A DNA stretch of 47,307 bases. Origin: Nitrospirota bacterium. GTDB taxonomy: Bacteria > Nitrospirota > Thermodesulfovibrionia > Thermodesulfovibrionales > Dissulfurispiraceae. The translations under genes were made by a program, and so were the position numbers. Where the stretch lies: the NCBI GenBank assembly GCA_023476565.1, contig JAMCVZ010000045.1, positions 1 through 47,307 on the forward strand, in the 5' to 3' direction. Below, in pieces: positions 1 to 8,411 of this stretch (positions within the stretch are counted from its first letter, which is position 1; every line of letters begins with the position of its first letter). The notes under the pieces are model-generated. The model saw only the letters and a program-made list of their open reading frames with translations. It made no database searches and was not told the DNA's origin.

Positions 1-121
1 GCTGCCAGCTCGTAAATGTCTTCACGTATCGGTCTCCATGGTACTGCTTCACTGCCTTGTCAAATTGATATCTCGGACAAAGCTTCAATATCTCCGAGAA
101 GATCGTGTATACTCTGTTCAT
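1..121 (-). CDS. IS4-type transposase, N-terminal fragment (DUF4372-like), runs off the left edge
   Basis: The reverse strand from the ATG at 121 reads MNRVYTIFSEILKLCPRYQF and continues through a FTSWQ motif to the window edge, giving 40 residues. This opening (a hydrophobic TIFSEILKL stretch, then PRYQFDK, then an aromatic TSW) matches the N-terminal DUF4372 segment of many IS4-group DDE transposases. An AGGAGG ribosome-binding site lies 7 bases before the ATG. The catalytic part is outside the window. The insertion sequence end must lie between about 122 and the next gene, but no terminal inverted repeat can be confirmed without the other end. The family call is from pattern recognition and is fairly secure; the exact IS subgroup is not. 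Confidence 0.75.
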   Translation of the reverse strand, partial: MNRVYTIFSEILKLCPRYQFDKAVKQYHGDRYVKTFTSWQ

Positions 122-150
122 GGTCTGGTCCTCCTTGCTGATATAGGGTT

Positions 151-567
151 TTGCGACTTCTATTACCAACAAGTATAAAGAGCAGACCTTCTTTTTATAA
201 ATATTTACCGGACACTACTGAGGAGGGCACATTAAAAAAGATCTATACAAAGGAGGAGGGGGGCAGTGCGGCAGTGTCCTGGTCCCTGGATGATACGTAT
301 ATCGGGCTGTGGTCTCCGCTGGACGCAGTGGTAATAGAGCTCCGGAATCCCAGGGATGTTTATAGGATGAAGGGAACAGACTTCCACTGGACAACAAATA
401 ACAATATTATTTTTGCTCTGGAGGGAAATATATACCTTCTCAGTCCGGATAAACGGGAAAAGGAATTATTCGTGAAAGATGCTTCAAAACCGGTATTCCT
501 GAAAAAGACCGGTCAGGAGAGGAAATTGAAGGCACAGCCGCCTGTGAGAGAGCCTGTCCCTGGTTGA
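151..567 (+). CDS. Hypothetical propeller-like protein, probably 5'-truncated next to an insertion sequence
   Basis: The frame is open from just after a TGA at 139 and its only early start is a TTG at 151 without a good ribosome-binding site. The protein has repeats that look like blades of a TolB/WD40-like propeller: a VSWSLDDTYIGLWSP segment, then FHWTTNNNIIFALEGNIYLL. The first residues do not look like a signal peptide or domain start, and the transposase start lies only 30 bases upstream on the other strand. I infer that this is the 3' part of a larger gene cut by the insertion, but a short free-standing gene cannot be excluded. No function is assigned. Confidence 0.4.
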   Translation: MRLLLPTSIKSRPSFYKYLPDTTEEGTLKKIYTKEEGGSAAVSWSLDDTYIGLWSPLDAVVIELRNPRDVYRMKGTDFHWTTNNNIIFALEGNIYLLSPDKREKELFVKDASKPVFLKKTGQERKLKAQPPVREPVPG

Positions 568-664
568 AGATACGGCAACAAACTGTTAGTATACACACAC
601 CGGCACAGCCGGATTAAGAGACCGGGAAACCCGTTCTCGTTTGAGATCATAGTAGACATAATGG

Positions 665-2107
665 ATGAGTCGAACTGTCATGGCACTCGATATGTATAGA
701 TGTTTTTGGGGGCTCCTGGGCGGGGTCCTCGGAGCCGTTCTGGCAAGCATCGTCATGAGTGTACTCTATTATTTCTCGGATTACAGAAAGCAAAAAATAT
801 ACAAGAGCAAGATCCTGAGCCGCATAGAAACCGCCGACATGCTGCTGCGTGAAAACATGACCATGGATGCGCTGGCGATATTCAACGATCTGCTGGCAAA
901 TGTGCCGAAAGGAAAAGATCCTGAAATTTACGCGCATATCAAAAGCAGCGAAGGGAGATGCTACTATAATCTTTCCTTATCGAGGGACAGGTCCGGTAAT
1001 CTTTCAAAGGCGATCCAGGCATACAGGGAGGCACTGCAGTTTGTCGATGCGGTGAGGTCTCCCGACAACTATGCGCTGACGCAGTACAATCTCGGCGATG
1101 CGTGTATGAAGCTCTCCGAATTGTATGAGAAGGAGGATTCCCTCGCCAGGGCAATAAATGCGTTCAACGAAGCGCTCAGAATATATACTTTTGAGAAGTA
1201 CCCCGCAAACTACGCGGTGACACAGAACAATCTCGGCCACGCGTACAAAGCCCTCTCCGAATTCCGCAGCCGTGAAGATAATCTTTTAAAGGCGCTGCAT
1301 GCATTTAATGATGCCCTCAGGATATATACCATCGACGCGTACCCTGCAAACTACGCGGCAGCGCAGGTGAACCTGGGGTTTCTCTACAAAGCCGCCACGG
1401 AATTCGGCAACCAGGAAGGCAACCTCTCAAAGGCGATCGAGGCCTTTCTTGAAGCGCTCAAAATATATCTTGCCGACAAATTTCCGGCTGAAGCGGCAAT
1501 GGCTCAGAAAGGCATCGGAGATTCCTATAAAGCTCTCGCAGAGGTCGACCCCGGGCCGGAGAGCCTGGTTAATGCCACCAGCGCATACAGCAAGGCGTTA
1601 AAATTATATACTATCGACAGATATCCTTTGGACTTCGCTGAAATACAGGGCAGGCTCGGAAGCGCCTACAGGTCCCTCGCACATATACGCGAAAGCAATG
1701 ATAATCTGCTCAAGGCGGTTCAATCGTATGGGGAAGCCCTGAGGGTTTATACGAATGAAGCCTGTCCGGCCGAGTACGCTTCAGTGCAGGAGAAGCTCGG
1801 GAGTATACACGCAGCGCTCTTCGAGGCCGATGCGGAACCCGAAACCCTGCACAAGGTGATACAGGCTTATTCGGAAGCGCTCACAATCAGGACGCTCCAG
1901 GAGCATCCAGCCGACTATGCCTCACTGCAATTCAACCTCGGGAATGCATACAGGAACCTTGCAAAATTCGGGAATAAAGAAGAATACCTGACAAAAGCGG
2001 AGCACGCGTATAACGAGGCACTGAAAGTATATGCCGCCGAAGACTTTCCCCTCGACCGCAGGGAGGTCATATCCGCTCTGGAAAAGATACGAAGACCACT
2101 GTCATGA
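665..2107 (+). CDS. Membrane-anchored tetratricopeptide-repeat protein
   Basis: The 480-residue protein has one transmembrane segment at about residues 13-38 (FWGLLGGVLGAVLASIV core) followed by a basic stretch, so most of it should be cytoplasmic and tethered to the inner membrane. From about residue 85 to the end there are eight repeats with a strict 47-residue period. Each contains NLGxAYxxLAE, then NLxKAIxAYxEALxIY, then a PxxYAxxQ link. This is the long TPR type found in scaffold and sensor proteins. The start at 665 is the first in-frame ATG, but an ATG at 680 is also possible; neither has a clear ribosome-binding site. It stands alone on the plus strand and converges with a secreted protein gene. 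Its binding partner is unknown. Confidence 0.85.
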   Translation: MSRTVMALDMYRCFWGLLGGVLGAVLASIVMSVLYYFSDYRKQKIYKSKILSRIETADMLLRENMTMDALAIFNDLLANVPKGKDPEIYAHIKSSEGRCYYNLSLSRDRSGNLSKAIQAYREALQFVDAVRSPDNYALTQYNLGDACMKLSELYEKEDSLARAINAFNEALRIYTFEKYPANYAVTQNNLGHAYKALSEFRSREDNLLKALHAFNDALRIYTIDAYPANYAAAQVNLGFLYKAATEFGNQEGNLSKAIEAFLEALKIYLADKFPAEAAMAQKGIGDSYKALAEVDPGPESLVNATSAYSKALKLYTIDRYPLDFAEIQGRLGSAYRSLAHIRESNDNLLKAVQSYGEALRVYTNEACPAEYASVQEKLGSIHAALFEADAEPETLHKVIQAYSEALTIRTLQEHPADYASLQFNLGNAYRNLAKFGNKEEYLTKAEHAYNEALKVYAAEDFPLDRREVISALEKIRRPLS

Positions 2108-2169
2108 ACGGAGAACCCCTGAAATGGGAAAAGTAAAGACAATGGCGGCACATGTAAACCCGAACATGA

Positions 2170-2204
2170 CGGAGAGGGATCGTGCTTACGCATATCCCTC
2201 TCCG
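2170..2204. terminator. Candidate bidirectional hairpin between convergent genes
   Basis: An 11-bp perfect inverted repeat, CGGAGAGGGAT at 2170-2180 and ATCCCTCTCCG at 2194-2204, with a 13-nt loop lies between the convergent TPR gene and the secreted-protein gene. There is no T-tract on either side, so intrinsic termination is only inferred from its position and stem strength. Confidence 0.45.
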
Positions 2205-2227
2205 CCTCACACTTGTTACTCTGCGCT

Positions 2228-2240
2228 GGGGACTGTCCCC
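2228..2240. repeat. GGGGACTGTCCCC element, single copy
   Basis: A palindromic word GGGGACTGTCCCC preceded by TGCGCT. The same word occurs in paired form near 27126-27174 and 31341-31420, and the preceding TGCGCT is shared with the 27126 copy. It is a REP-like dispersed element located in the gap between convergent genes. Confidence 0.6.
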
Positions 2241-2247
2241 TTTCGTG

Positions 2248-2769
2248 TTATTTACTGTTTCCTGAAGAGGAACTGTTCCCCATATCACTGCCCCGTGTAG
2301 AACTGCCGTTTGTCGTCCCGGAAGTCCCGCCGCCGGTTGTTCCACTCGTGCCGCCTCTCGTCGTACCACTTGTGGTTCCCGAGGTTCCACCCTCCTCAGC
2401 GGGTTTTCTCTTCTTATGTTTCTTTTTTTTCTTCTTCTTCTCTGTTTTGGTCGCTGTTGTCTTTTCCTCGGTCGCGCCTGTGGCGCCTCTCATGGATTTC
2501 TCTTCAGTGGATTCGCCGCGCGTGGTTTCGCCCGGTTCAACAGTTCCTTTTTCTTTACCCCCTTGGTGTATGTTGTCTCCACCCCTTGTAGTCCCGCTTT
2601 CAGGGGAGCCGGCTGCTCCGGAGGAATCGCCTTTCATATCCCCGCCTCTTGAGGAACTGTTTCCTGAAGACCCGTAATCAGCCGAATAAGCCATTTGTGA
2701 CAGTGCCGGCGCCAACGCTACAGCCAATGCGATCATCGCTACTGCAAAGAAAAGCCTGAACTCTCTCAT
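2248..2769 (-). CDS. Secreted low-complexity Gly/Ser/Thr-rich protein with TRG motifs and a lysine run
   Basis: I chose the ATG at 2769, giving 173 residues, because GGAGGG lies 7 bases upstream and the protein then opens with a clear signal peptide (MREFRLFFAVAMIALAVALA, cleavage near AYSA at about residue 30). The frame stays open for 51 more codons upstream, but that part is not protein-like and overlaps the neighbouring gene. The mature chain is nearly all G, S, T, E and K. It has the motif TRG (or SMRG) about five times and a basic run of seven lysines followed by HKKRK at residues 111-122. No known domain is recognised. It lies directly downstream of a shorter gene of the same type; both are probably paralogues. 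Confidence 0.7.
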   Translation of the reverse strand: MREFRLFFAVAMIALAVALAPALSQMAYSADYGSSGNSSSRGGDMKGDSSGAAGSPESGTTRGGDNIHQGGKEKGTVEPGETTRGESTEEKSMRGATGATEEKTTATKTEKKKKKKKHKKRKPAEEGGTSGTTSGTTRGGTSGTTGGGTSGTTNGSSTRGSDMGNSSSSGNSK

Positions 2770-2812
2770 TATATTCCCTCCTTGGTTTTTCGTTCTGGTG
2801 GGGATTCCGGTG

Positions 2813-3199
2813 CTAATAGTTTGAACTGCTCCCTGTGCTGCCGTCTCCTGAGGCGCCCATGTCGGTCGTTCCGCCTGTGGAGGAGCTGTCGCCCCCCCGT
2901 GCAGCTTCAGGCGTCGTTGCATTGCTCGGCTCCTTTTGCCACGGGGTGCTGTAAGTCGAACCGCTGCTTCCCGGGGACTCGCCGGTAAGATTATTGCCCC
3001 TGGTACTATCTACTGTTCCCGCAGCCCCGCTGTCTACACTACCTGATGCTTCGCCTCTTGTGGTACTGTTTTGCATATCGTTGCTGCCTGCAGACCCGTT
3101 ACTTGCATCAGCAGCGAATACCTTTTGCAATAACATTGGCGTTACGGCTATAACCAATGCGATCAACCATATTGCAAGTGAACGCGCTAATCTCCTCAT
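2813..3199 (-). CDS. Secreted low-complexity Gly/Ser/Thr-rich protein, paralogue of the downstream gene
   Basis: The 128-residue protein opens with a strong signal peptide (MRRLARSLAIWLIALVIAVT, cleavage near VFAADA at about residue 30) and has GGAGGAGG a few bases before the ATG. The mature part is rich in G, S, T, D and N with motifs STTRGE, DSTRGN and EAARGG, plus NDM and TDM triplets resembling GSDM in its neighbour. It lacks the lysine run and is rather acidic. The two genes are 43 bp apart and codirectional, so they are likely cotranscribed. Function unknown; an extracellular matrix or surface polymer role would be a guess. Confidence 0.7.
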   Translation of the reverse strand: MRRLARSLAIWLIALVIAVTPMLLQKVFAADASNGSAGSNDMQNSTTRGEASGSVDSGAAGTVDSTRGNNLTGESPGSSGSTYSTPWQKEPSNATTPEAARGGDSSSTGGTTDMGASGDGSTGSSSNY

Positions 3200-3601
3200 A
3201 AATACCTCCTCCCTTTTAAATTTTTTGTAGACTGTAGCAACTTGTATGCCAATCCCGGCGAACTGACGAAAAACGCATGAACAAAGGAATCCGTACTGTT
3301 TTGTAATTTATCCCTCTTTTCTAAAAACGCTCTCACCTGACGCTGAGGGGGCCTGGATAAGGCAAATATTGATATCCCGGGAATGTTGGATGTGACATGT
3401 CCCATACGTGTAGCGGCACAGCTCCGTGCCATGTAACGCTTTTATCTTTTATGTATAATGCACAGATGTAATACAGCACCTATGCTTATTAAGAGACTTG
3501 ATGTAAACGCAATTATTCAATGTGCTTCCCTCTCGCAGCACGGCGGGGTTGATTTAAAGTACGATCCACGGGCCTTCCAGAAAAGGAATCGCCGGTATAG
3601 G
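3200..3601. other. Gap of about 400 bp with no convincing gene
   Basis: Short open frames on both strands here have no ribosome-binding sites or recognisable domains. A TTATACAT sequence at about 3449-3456 on the reverse strand resembles a -10 box for the leftward secreted-protein genes, but no matching -35 is seen. Confidence 0.4.
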
Positions 3602-4015
3602 TTATCTGCGATAGGAGATACCCCTCGTTTTCCTCATAAGCGAATGGACGATATTCCTGAGCTCATGTTTTTTTTCAGGGGTCGGATCGATAAACTTGAC
3701 GGCAATCTCGATGTTCTCCTGACTGACGGCAATACTTGCCGGCTGCACCCTGATAACAGTTCCCTCTATCTCGAAGGTCTTGCCTTTGCCGTCTATCTCC
3801 AACCCGATCACAACATTCCGGGACATCTCAGGAAGGGGACCGCTGCTGTCGAATACGCCCAGAATTCCGCCCGTACTTATATTGATAAGCTTTCCGCCGA
3901 CAACATGGGTGTGGAATTTCAACACGATATCACCTTTTTCCGCGAATCTCTTGAAATTCCTCCCCTCGGATTTGATATCGACGGGGTCGGTCTTCTTGAT
4001 CATCTCTTCAGCCAT
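3602..4015 (-). CDS. PilZ domain protein (putative c-di-GMP receptor)
   Basis: The 137-residue protein shows both c-di-GMP-binding signatures of PilZ: RNFKR near residue 19 (the RxxxR motif) and NISTGG near residue 46 (the [D/N]xSxxG motif). Beta-strand-rich sequence follows, with GLEIDGKGKTF and GTVIRV, and ends in a helical tail. The domain fills nearly the whole protein, so it should work by protein-protein contact once c-di-GMP is bound. The ATG at 4015 has a GGAAG site upstream. It is a lone gene here; a link with type IV pili, whose operon is 11 kb away, is plausible but not shown by the sequence. Confidence 0.85.
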   Translation of the reverse strand: MAEEMIKKTDPVDIKSEGRNFKRFAEKGDIVLKFHTHVVGGKLINISTGGILGVFDSSGPLPEMSRNVVIGLEIDGKGKTFEIEGTVIRVQPASIAVSQENIEIAVKFIDPTPEKKHELRNIVHSLMRKTRGISYRR

Positions 4016-4168
4016 TGTGCTTCCACTCCGCTTCAGCGCCTTGTTTTAGTTATTTTCTCGGCTGTTTTCCTGTAATCTTTAATAATCGTTTGCCCGGTGT
4101 AAAAATACGGCCGGAGTAAATTTTCCGGCAAACAAATATACTTCCATGCCGGGCAGTTATATCATTCC

Positions 4169-5197
4169 TTATTCCGGCTGCATAAGGTACGCCGATCTCT
4201 CATAGACCCTTTCCACGGAAATATCCGGGAGGCATCTCCGCCCGCACGCCGGAAAGCTTCCTGAAAAACTTCCCGTGATTCCCGATTCACAGGGCGCGCA
4301 CCCGGTATCGGGGGAAACGACGCTTACTCTTCGGCCTGAGGGTTTCCAGAGGAGCGGATCAGTCGGGCCGAAAATAGCTGCAACCTTTTCATTCACCGCT
4401 GATGCCAGATGTGTAATGCCCGAATCATTTCCTATGTAAAGACTGCCTATGCTTAAAAACGCGGCAACCGCTATCAGTTCCTCATTATGGATATGTACGA
4501 TTCCTTTACGCCTGTTCACGAATTCATCTATTTTCCCTCTCATCGCGCGCTCCTCAGCAGGTCCTGAAATGATGATAAAGAACGGATTGAATTTCTGCGC
4601 GAACCTCTCCGTAAGCTCAAAGAAGTTTTCGAGGGGCCAGCACTTCCTTTTCCCGCCGCTGCCCGTATGGAGAGCAACGAGAGGCATTCCGGCGCTACGG
4701 TACCCCCTCTCGGAGAGAAGCTGTTTTGCCTTTTCTTTGTAGAGGCTCGGAATTTCCAGGAGCGGCCCGGCCTGGCGATCAACCGGCTGAGCATCGCCCC
4801 GGCCATCCGCCAATTGCCTCAGACGGAATTCAGAGACATGCATTCTGACCCCTTCGGGGGGGATGGTAAGGACAATCTGTGTATCAGGTATTATCTTCCC
4901 TATATTTCCGGCAAGCACCGAATCGCTTTTGCCGGTAAAGATAAATGCCCTGTCGAATCCGGCAAGGAATTTCGTGATCCTCTCATCAGGAGCCAGGGTA
5001 TAAAGGGACAGGAACAGAGAGCTGTCGGCAGGTGACGCACCATGAATATATCCGGCCTTCCCGAGCAGGCCTGCGACATCGGCCCTCCCCGCCATATGAA
5101 TATGACCGGAACTGCTTCTTATCAACTCAACGGCCGGAAGGGAAAGGAGCAGATCCCCGAGCGCTCCGTCATGATGTATGAACGTCTTTCCGCACAT
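4169..5197 (-). CDS. Glycosyltransferase family 9 protein (ADP-heptose:LPS heptosyltransferase-like)
   Basis: The start is placed at the ATG at 5197 (342 residues) because the protein then begins with the GT9 opening KTFIHHDGALGDLLLSLPAV, in which GALGD forms the acceptor-side loop. Other GT9 marks are LHTGSGGKRKCWPLENF at about residue 170 and GNDSGITHLASAV at about 255, the nucleotide-sugar binding region. A cysteine-rich GCAPCESG and a CGRRC follow near the C-terminus. Such enzymes add heptose or related sugars to the LPS core at the inner face of the inner membrane. Donor and acceptor cannot be told from sequence. It has no sugar-synthesis neighbours. The gap upstream to 5410 holds no gene. 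Confidence 0.85.
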   Translation of the reverse strand: MCGKTFIHHDGALGDLLLSLPAVELIRSSSGHIHMAGRADVAGLLGKAGYIHGASPADSSLFLSLYTLAPDERITKFLAGFDRAFIFTGKSDSVLAGNIGKIIPDTQIVLTIPPEGVRMHVSEFRLRQLADGRGDAQPVDRQAGPLLEIPSLYKEKAKQLLSERGYRSAGMPLVALHTGSGGKRKCWPLENFFELTERFAQKFNPFFIIISGPAEERAMRGKIDEFVNRRKGIVHIHNEELIAVAAFLSIGSLYIGNDSGITHLASAVNEKVAAIFGPTDPLLWKPSGRRVSVVSPDTGCAPCESGITGSFSGSFPACGRRCLPDISVERVYERSAYLMQPE

Positions 5198-5410
5198 AGA
5201 ATATCCGGTAAGTTTGAGGTTGCATATTGCCCTGTCGGGCAATACGGGAAAGCACACCGCACACTAATTTTAACCTAAAGTACCGGCAATAATCCCGGCC
5301 CCGAGGGCGCATTATATTTTTTTACAAACACCAGGGACGGCAGGGGAATTCCAAAACCGGGCTCTGACAGGATATACCGTATTACGCCGAAACAATAACT
5401 GTTTTGTCTC

Positions 5411-5656
5411 CTAATTTTGCGGGCCGGTATCCTGCTCCGCATTGCCCTCCCCCTTGATAACCTTTTCCGCTGTCGCTTTATCGGATTCCCTTACCAGTAT
5501 TTTGATTTCGCCCATTTTACCGATATTGACAGGATAAGGGCTGACCTTTGACGACCTCAGGACCACAGGGATATCGCCGCTTTCGAGGAGGTCCTTTATC
5601 ATCTCCGCCTCAAGGGGGTCAAAAGTAAGGAACACCTCGACCCACTCTTCACTCAT
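5411..5656 (-). CDS. DUF2007 family small protein (GlnB-like fold signal protein)
   Basis: The 81-residue protein starts at the ATG at 5656, which overlaps the stop of the upstream aldolase as ATGA, so translation is coupled. It has the DUF2007 pattern: [20 protein letters not shown] at the N-terminus, an IPVVLRSS strand, then [18 protein letters not shown]. Members are small cytoplasmic proteins of unproven role, annotated as putative signal transducers. It ends the codirectional run that begins at larE. Confidence 0.8.
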   Translation of the reverse strand: MSEEWVEVFLTFDPLEAEMIKDLLESGDIPVVLRSSKVSPYPVNIGKMGEIKILVRESDKATAEKVIKGEGNAEQDTGPQN

Positions 5657-6300
5657 TTGCCTTTTACCTTCTCCCAATCTTTCAAGAACTTTTCTATCCC
5701 TATATCCGTCAGGGGATGTTTGATGAGCTGCGCGATCACGCTGTAGGGTATTGTGGCGATATCGGCACCGATCTTTGCGGCATCGACAACATGGAGGGGG
5801 TTCCTTATGCTCGCAACGATAACCCCGGTGTCGAACATGTAGTTCTCATAAACGTTCTGAATATCCCTGACGATATCCATTCCAACGTGGCCGATGTCAT
5901 CGAGCCTCCCGACAAACGGGCTGACATAGGTGGCGCCCGCCTTTGCGGCAAGCAGCGCCTGACTCGTTGAAAAAATAAGGGTGACATTCGTTTTGATGCC
6001 CGCCGTTGAAAGCCTTTTGACGGCTCTCAGGCCGTCCTCTGTCATGGGTATTTTAATGACGATATTCTCATGGATCTTTGCAAGCTCCTCTGCCTCCTTC
6101 ACCATTTCATCCGCTTTTAACCCTATCACCTCCGCGCTGATCGGGCCGTCAACTATGCTGCAGATCTCCTTGAGAAGGGCCACTGGCTCCTTCTTTTCCT
6201 TTGAGATTAACGTCGGGTTCGTGGTCACGCCGTCTATAACGCCGAGCTCCCAGGCCTTCCTGATTTCATCAACATTTGCCGTGTCAATAAAGAACTTCAT
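5653..6300 (-). CDS. fsa: Fructose-6-phosphate aldolase / transaldolase-like (FSA/TalC family)
   Basis: At 215 residues it is of the short FSA/TalC type. It opens [20 protein letters not shown] with [11 protein letters not shown] at residues 25-35. The Schiff-base lysine is in [13 protein letters not shown] at about residue 83, and [20 protein letters not shown] and [11 protein letters not shown] follow. The family catalyses either cleavage of fructose 6-phosphate to dihydroxyacetone and glyceraldehyde 3-phosphate, or transaldolase exchange. In bacteria that lack a large transaldolase, TalC-type members usually act as transaldolase in the pentose phosphate pathway. Sequence alone does not separate the two. 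The start overlaps the upstream gene stop by 4 bp. Confidence 0.93.
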   Translation of the reverse strand: MKFFIDTANVDEIRKAWELGVIDGVTTNPTLISKEKKEPVALLKEICSIVDGPISAEVIGLKADEMVKEAEELAKIHENIVIKIPMTEDGLRAVKRLSTAGIKTNVTLIFSTSQALLAAKAGATYVSPFVGRLDDIGHVGMDIVRDIQNVYENYMFDTGVIVASIRNPLHVVDAAKIGADIATIPYSVIAQLIKHPLTDIGIEKFLKDWEKVKGK

Positions 6301-7088
6301 GCTTCCTCCTTTTCCTTTATCGGTAACAGAATGTATTCATCGCCCCGTCGTGCAACTTTAAACCCGAATTCGTTTACGGTGCTTGTAAGGGGCCTGCCCA
6401 GTATAAGGTCCATGGCGCCGCCGGGTATCTTAAATCTCTCTTCAAGGAACGGGCGGGCATAGGTATCATACTGAAGCATGTCCATTATCTCTTCGACGGC
6501 GCTCTCATTGCCCCCTGCGAGCTTTTCGAAAGCATCGGAAAGCCCCCTGTAGGAACATTTCTCCTCGTGTTTTTTTATTATCTCCAGGAGCACGTCAACG
6601 GAATGAAAGATATCGCTTCTGGTCAGGCCCTCTTTCTCCAGTCCCTCGAAGACATCGTACGGAGCGCCTTCCGCCGCATGCCCGGAGGTCTCCCGGGAAG
6701 ACGATGGCCAGCATTCGTATTCCCTGCATTGGGCCGGCCTGCTTTCGTACAGGGCGCACCCCTCTTCTCCGCGGTAAAAGATGCATTCGGATGTCCCCTC
6801 TCCGGTCCTGATCTTTATAAGCTCAATGAATGATTCGTATATCTCGTCATCTGCGCCGGACCTTATCCGCTCCCCTTCCCTGATGGTATAGGCATCGCCA
6901 TAAGATAGAGCCCCCGACGTGAAAAGCGGCAGGTCCCCTTTGAGCAGCGAAGGGGTGCCTTTGGTGCAGCAGGCGCCGCACCTGACGCACTCGGTTCTCT
7001 TGATAAGCTTCATCTTTTTGGGCTTGTCGTCCTCATGGGCGCCCTGCGGGATGACAATCTCAAACTTTTCGTCATATTTCTTTTTCAT
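6297..7088 (-). CDS. YkgJ-type cysteine-cluster protein
   Basis: The 263-residue protein carries the metal-binding cysteine set of the YkgJ family: CVRCGACC at about residues 35-42, then [19 protein letters not shown] and [12 protein letters not shown] at about residues 95-125. These cysteines probably hold zinc or an Fe-S cluster. The rest is helical, with no second known domain. Its start lies inside the end of the upstream Fe-S oxidoreductase gene (17-bp overlap) and its end overlaps the aldolase start by 4 bp, so it is inside a tight operon. Function in the family is unclear; roles in metal handling or protein maturation are only proposals. Confidence 0.8.
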   Translation of the reverse strand: MKKKYDEKFEIVIPQGAHEDDKPKKMKLIKRTECVRCGACCTKGTPSLLKGDLPLFTSGALSYGDAYTIREGERIRSGADDEIYESFIELIKIRTGEGTSECIFYRGEEGCALYESRPAQCREYECWPSSSRETSGHAAEGAPYDVFEGLEKEGLTRSDIFHSVDVLLEIIKKHEEKCSYRGLSDAFEKLAGGNESAVEEIMDMLQYDTYARPFLEERFKIPGGAMDLILGRPLTSTVNEFGFKVARRGDEYILLPIKEKEEA

Positions 7089-8355
7089 CTCTGTCTCCTT
7101 GCACCGCTTCCTCGATCAGCTCGACGATATGCTTTACCTGCCTGTCTTTTACTCTGCTCCTCAACTGGACCATGCAGTTCGGGCAGGAGGTAACTATCAT
7201 ATCCGCTTTCCTGTATCCTTCGACCCTTTTTTTGAGAATGCTCTCCGAGAGGTCCTGATATAATAACCTAAAAGTGCCTCCAAATCCACAGCAGCCCCTT
7301 TCGGCTTCCACCAGGTCCAGCCCCATGGATCTCAGTATCTGTCGTGGCTCGGCGCTCACATTCAGACTGTAGAGAGAGTGGCACGGGTCGTGATAAACAA
7401 CCTTGAGTGATGAGCCTGAAAGCGGTAACGAGTGACTGTCCTTAAGGTTACCTATTGCCGACAACTTGTCACTAAAAAATTGCGATACTTCCATTGCATT
7501 CTCTATGCTGTCTCCTACAAGCCCTTTATATTCATTCCTGATGAAGTGCACGCAGGTAGGGCAAAGACTTATTACCGCCTCTACTTTCATCTTCTTGAAG
7601 GTTTTCATATTCTTCTCCGCCAACCGGACCGCGGCATCTTCGAGCCCCAATCCCATAAGCGGGGCCCCGCAGCATGCCTCTCCTTTAGGGAGGATGACTT
7701 CATAGCTCATGGCATTCAGGCTGCGTATCAATGACCTCCCGATACCGGGGTAAAGAAAATTGGCCGTGCATCCCGCGAATACCGCAATCCTTCCTTTTGG
7801 TCTGGACACCTTGAAAATAGATGCGCTGTCCCTCAGGGGCGCATCGAGGGAGCCGATGCCTATCTCCCTTAATATTTTGAAGGGCTTGAGCCTGTAAACC
7901 GGGAATACTTCTCCTACACCTTCGATAAATTTCAGGATCCTGAAACCCGTAGTGGCCCTTTTGAGGGCAAATTTCACCCAAAGGCTGATAAATGTCCTTT
8001 TATTGTTGGGTGCCCTGAGATCCCTCCTGTATTTGTAAATCGCACCGGTTATGTTTATTCCCAGGGGACAGATACTGTTGCATGCTCCGCAGAGCATACA
8101 ACTGAATATCCTTTCATCCAGGGCCTTTGACGGCTCGATATCACCTCCGGCAAGCCCTCTCAAGAGCATAAGCCTGCCCCGGGCGCCCATCCCCTCGGTT
8201 GAATCCTCAATATACGTAGGGCAAAGCTCTTTGCAGGCGCCGCACCGGACGCAATAGGAAAGTGACGAGTAACGAGTGACAAGTGAAGAGTCCCCTTTAT
8301 CTCGTGACTCGTGATGCGTAACGCGTAACGCGTCTTCGGTCTTTCCGTCGTTCAA
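7072..8355 (-). CDS. GlcF/LutA-like (Fe-S)-binding oxidoreductase subunit
   Basis: The protein has two ferredoxin-type clusters, CVRCGACKELCP at residues 35-46 and CMLCGACNSICP at about 87-98, and two CCG domains seen as CCGAPLMGLG near 230 and CCGFGGTF near 355. This is the architecture of the iron-sulfur subunit of glycolate and lactate dehydrogenases and related heterodisulfide-reductase-like proteins. No flavin subunit (GlcD-like) is present beside it. The only usable start is a TTG at 8355, and the first 32 residues are encoded by a repeat element built of GTAACGAGT words. A short insert near residues 298-316 (GNLKDSHSLPLSG) has the same origin. LarE is the next gene upstream, which hints at lactate metabolism. 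Confidence 0.85.
   Translation of the reverse strand: MNDGKTEDALRVTHHESRDKGDSSLVTRYSSLSYCVRCGACKELCPTYIEDSTEGMGARGRLMLLRGLAGGDIEPSKALDERIFSCMLCGACNSICPLGINITGAIYKYRRDLRAPNNKRTFISLWVKFALKRATTGFRILKFIEGVGEVFPVYRLKPFKILREIGIGSLDAPLRDSASIFKVSRPKGRIAVFAGCTANFLYPGIGRSLIRSLNAMSYEVILPKGEACCGAPLMGLGLEDAAVRLAEKNMKTFKKMKVEAVISLCPTCVHFIRNEYKGLVGDSIENAMEVSQFFSDKLSAIGNLKDSHSLPLSGSSLKVVYHDPCHSLYSLNVSAEPRQILRSMGLDLVEAERGCCGFGGTFRLLYQDLSESILKKRVEGYRKADMIVTSCPNCMVQLRSRVKDRQVKHIVELIEEAVQGDRDEKEI
7417..7445. repeat. Short GTAACGAGTGAC repeat copy inside the GlcF-like gene
   Basis: The segment GAAAGCGGTAACGAGTGACT matches the left part of the element at 11567 (GAAGGCGGTAACGAGTGACG) with one change. It lies in frame within the Fe-S protein gene and encodes part of a Ser/Leu-rich insert between domains. 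Confidence 0.6.
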
Positions 8356-8410
8356 CTCGTTACTGATAACTCGTTACTGTCTTTAGAGTTACTTGTGACT
8401 TGTTACCGTC
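8261..8410. repeat. GTAACGAGT-word palindromic element at the 5' end of the GlcF-like gene
   Basis: About 150 bp are made of near-repeats of AGTGACGAGTAACGAGTGAC on one side and AACTCGTTACTGATAACTCG and ACTTGTGACTTGTTACCG on the other, so the element is an imperfect inverted repeat of a short word. It occupies the whole gap to larE and the first 30 codons of the Fe-S protein gene. Related copies are at 7417-7445 and 11567-11685. Confidence 0.7.
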
Positions 8411-8411
8411 T

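Noticed and set aside
3196-3432. 78-codon minus-strand frame upstream of the secreted-protein genes
   Set aside because: No ribosome-binding site, no domain, and it overlaps the start of a better-supported gene.
3458-4075. 205-codon plus-strand frame across the PilZ gene
   Set aside because: The reverse strand encodes a PilZ protein with both binding motifs, so this frame is a shadow.
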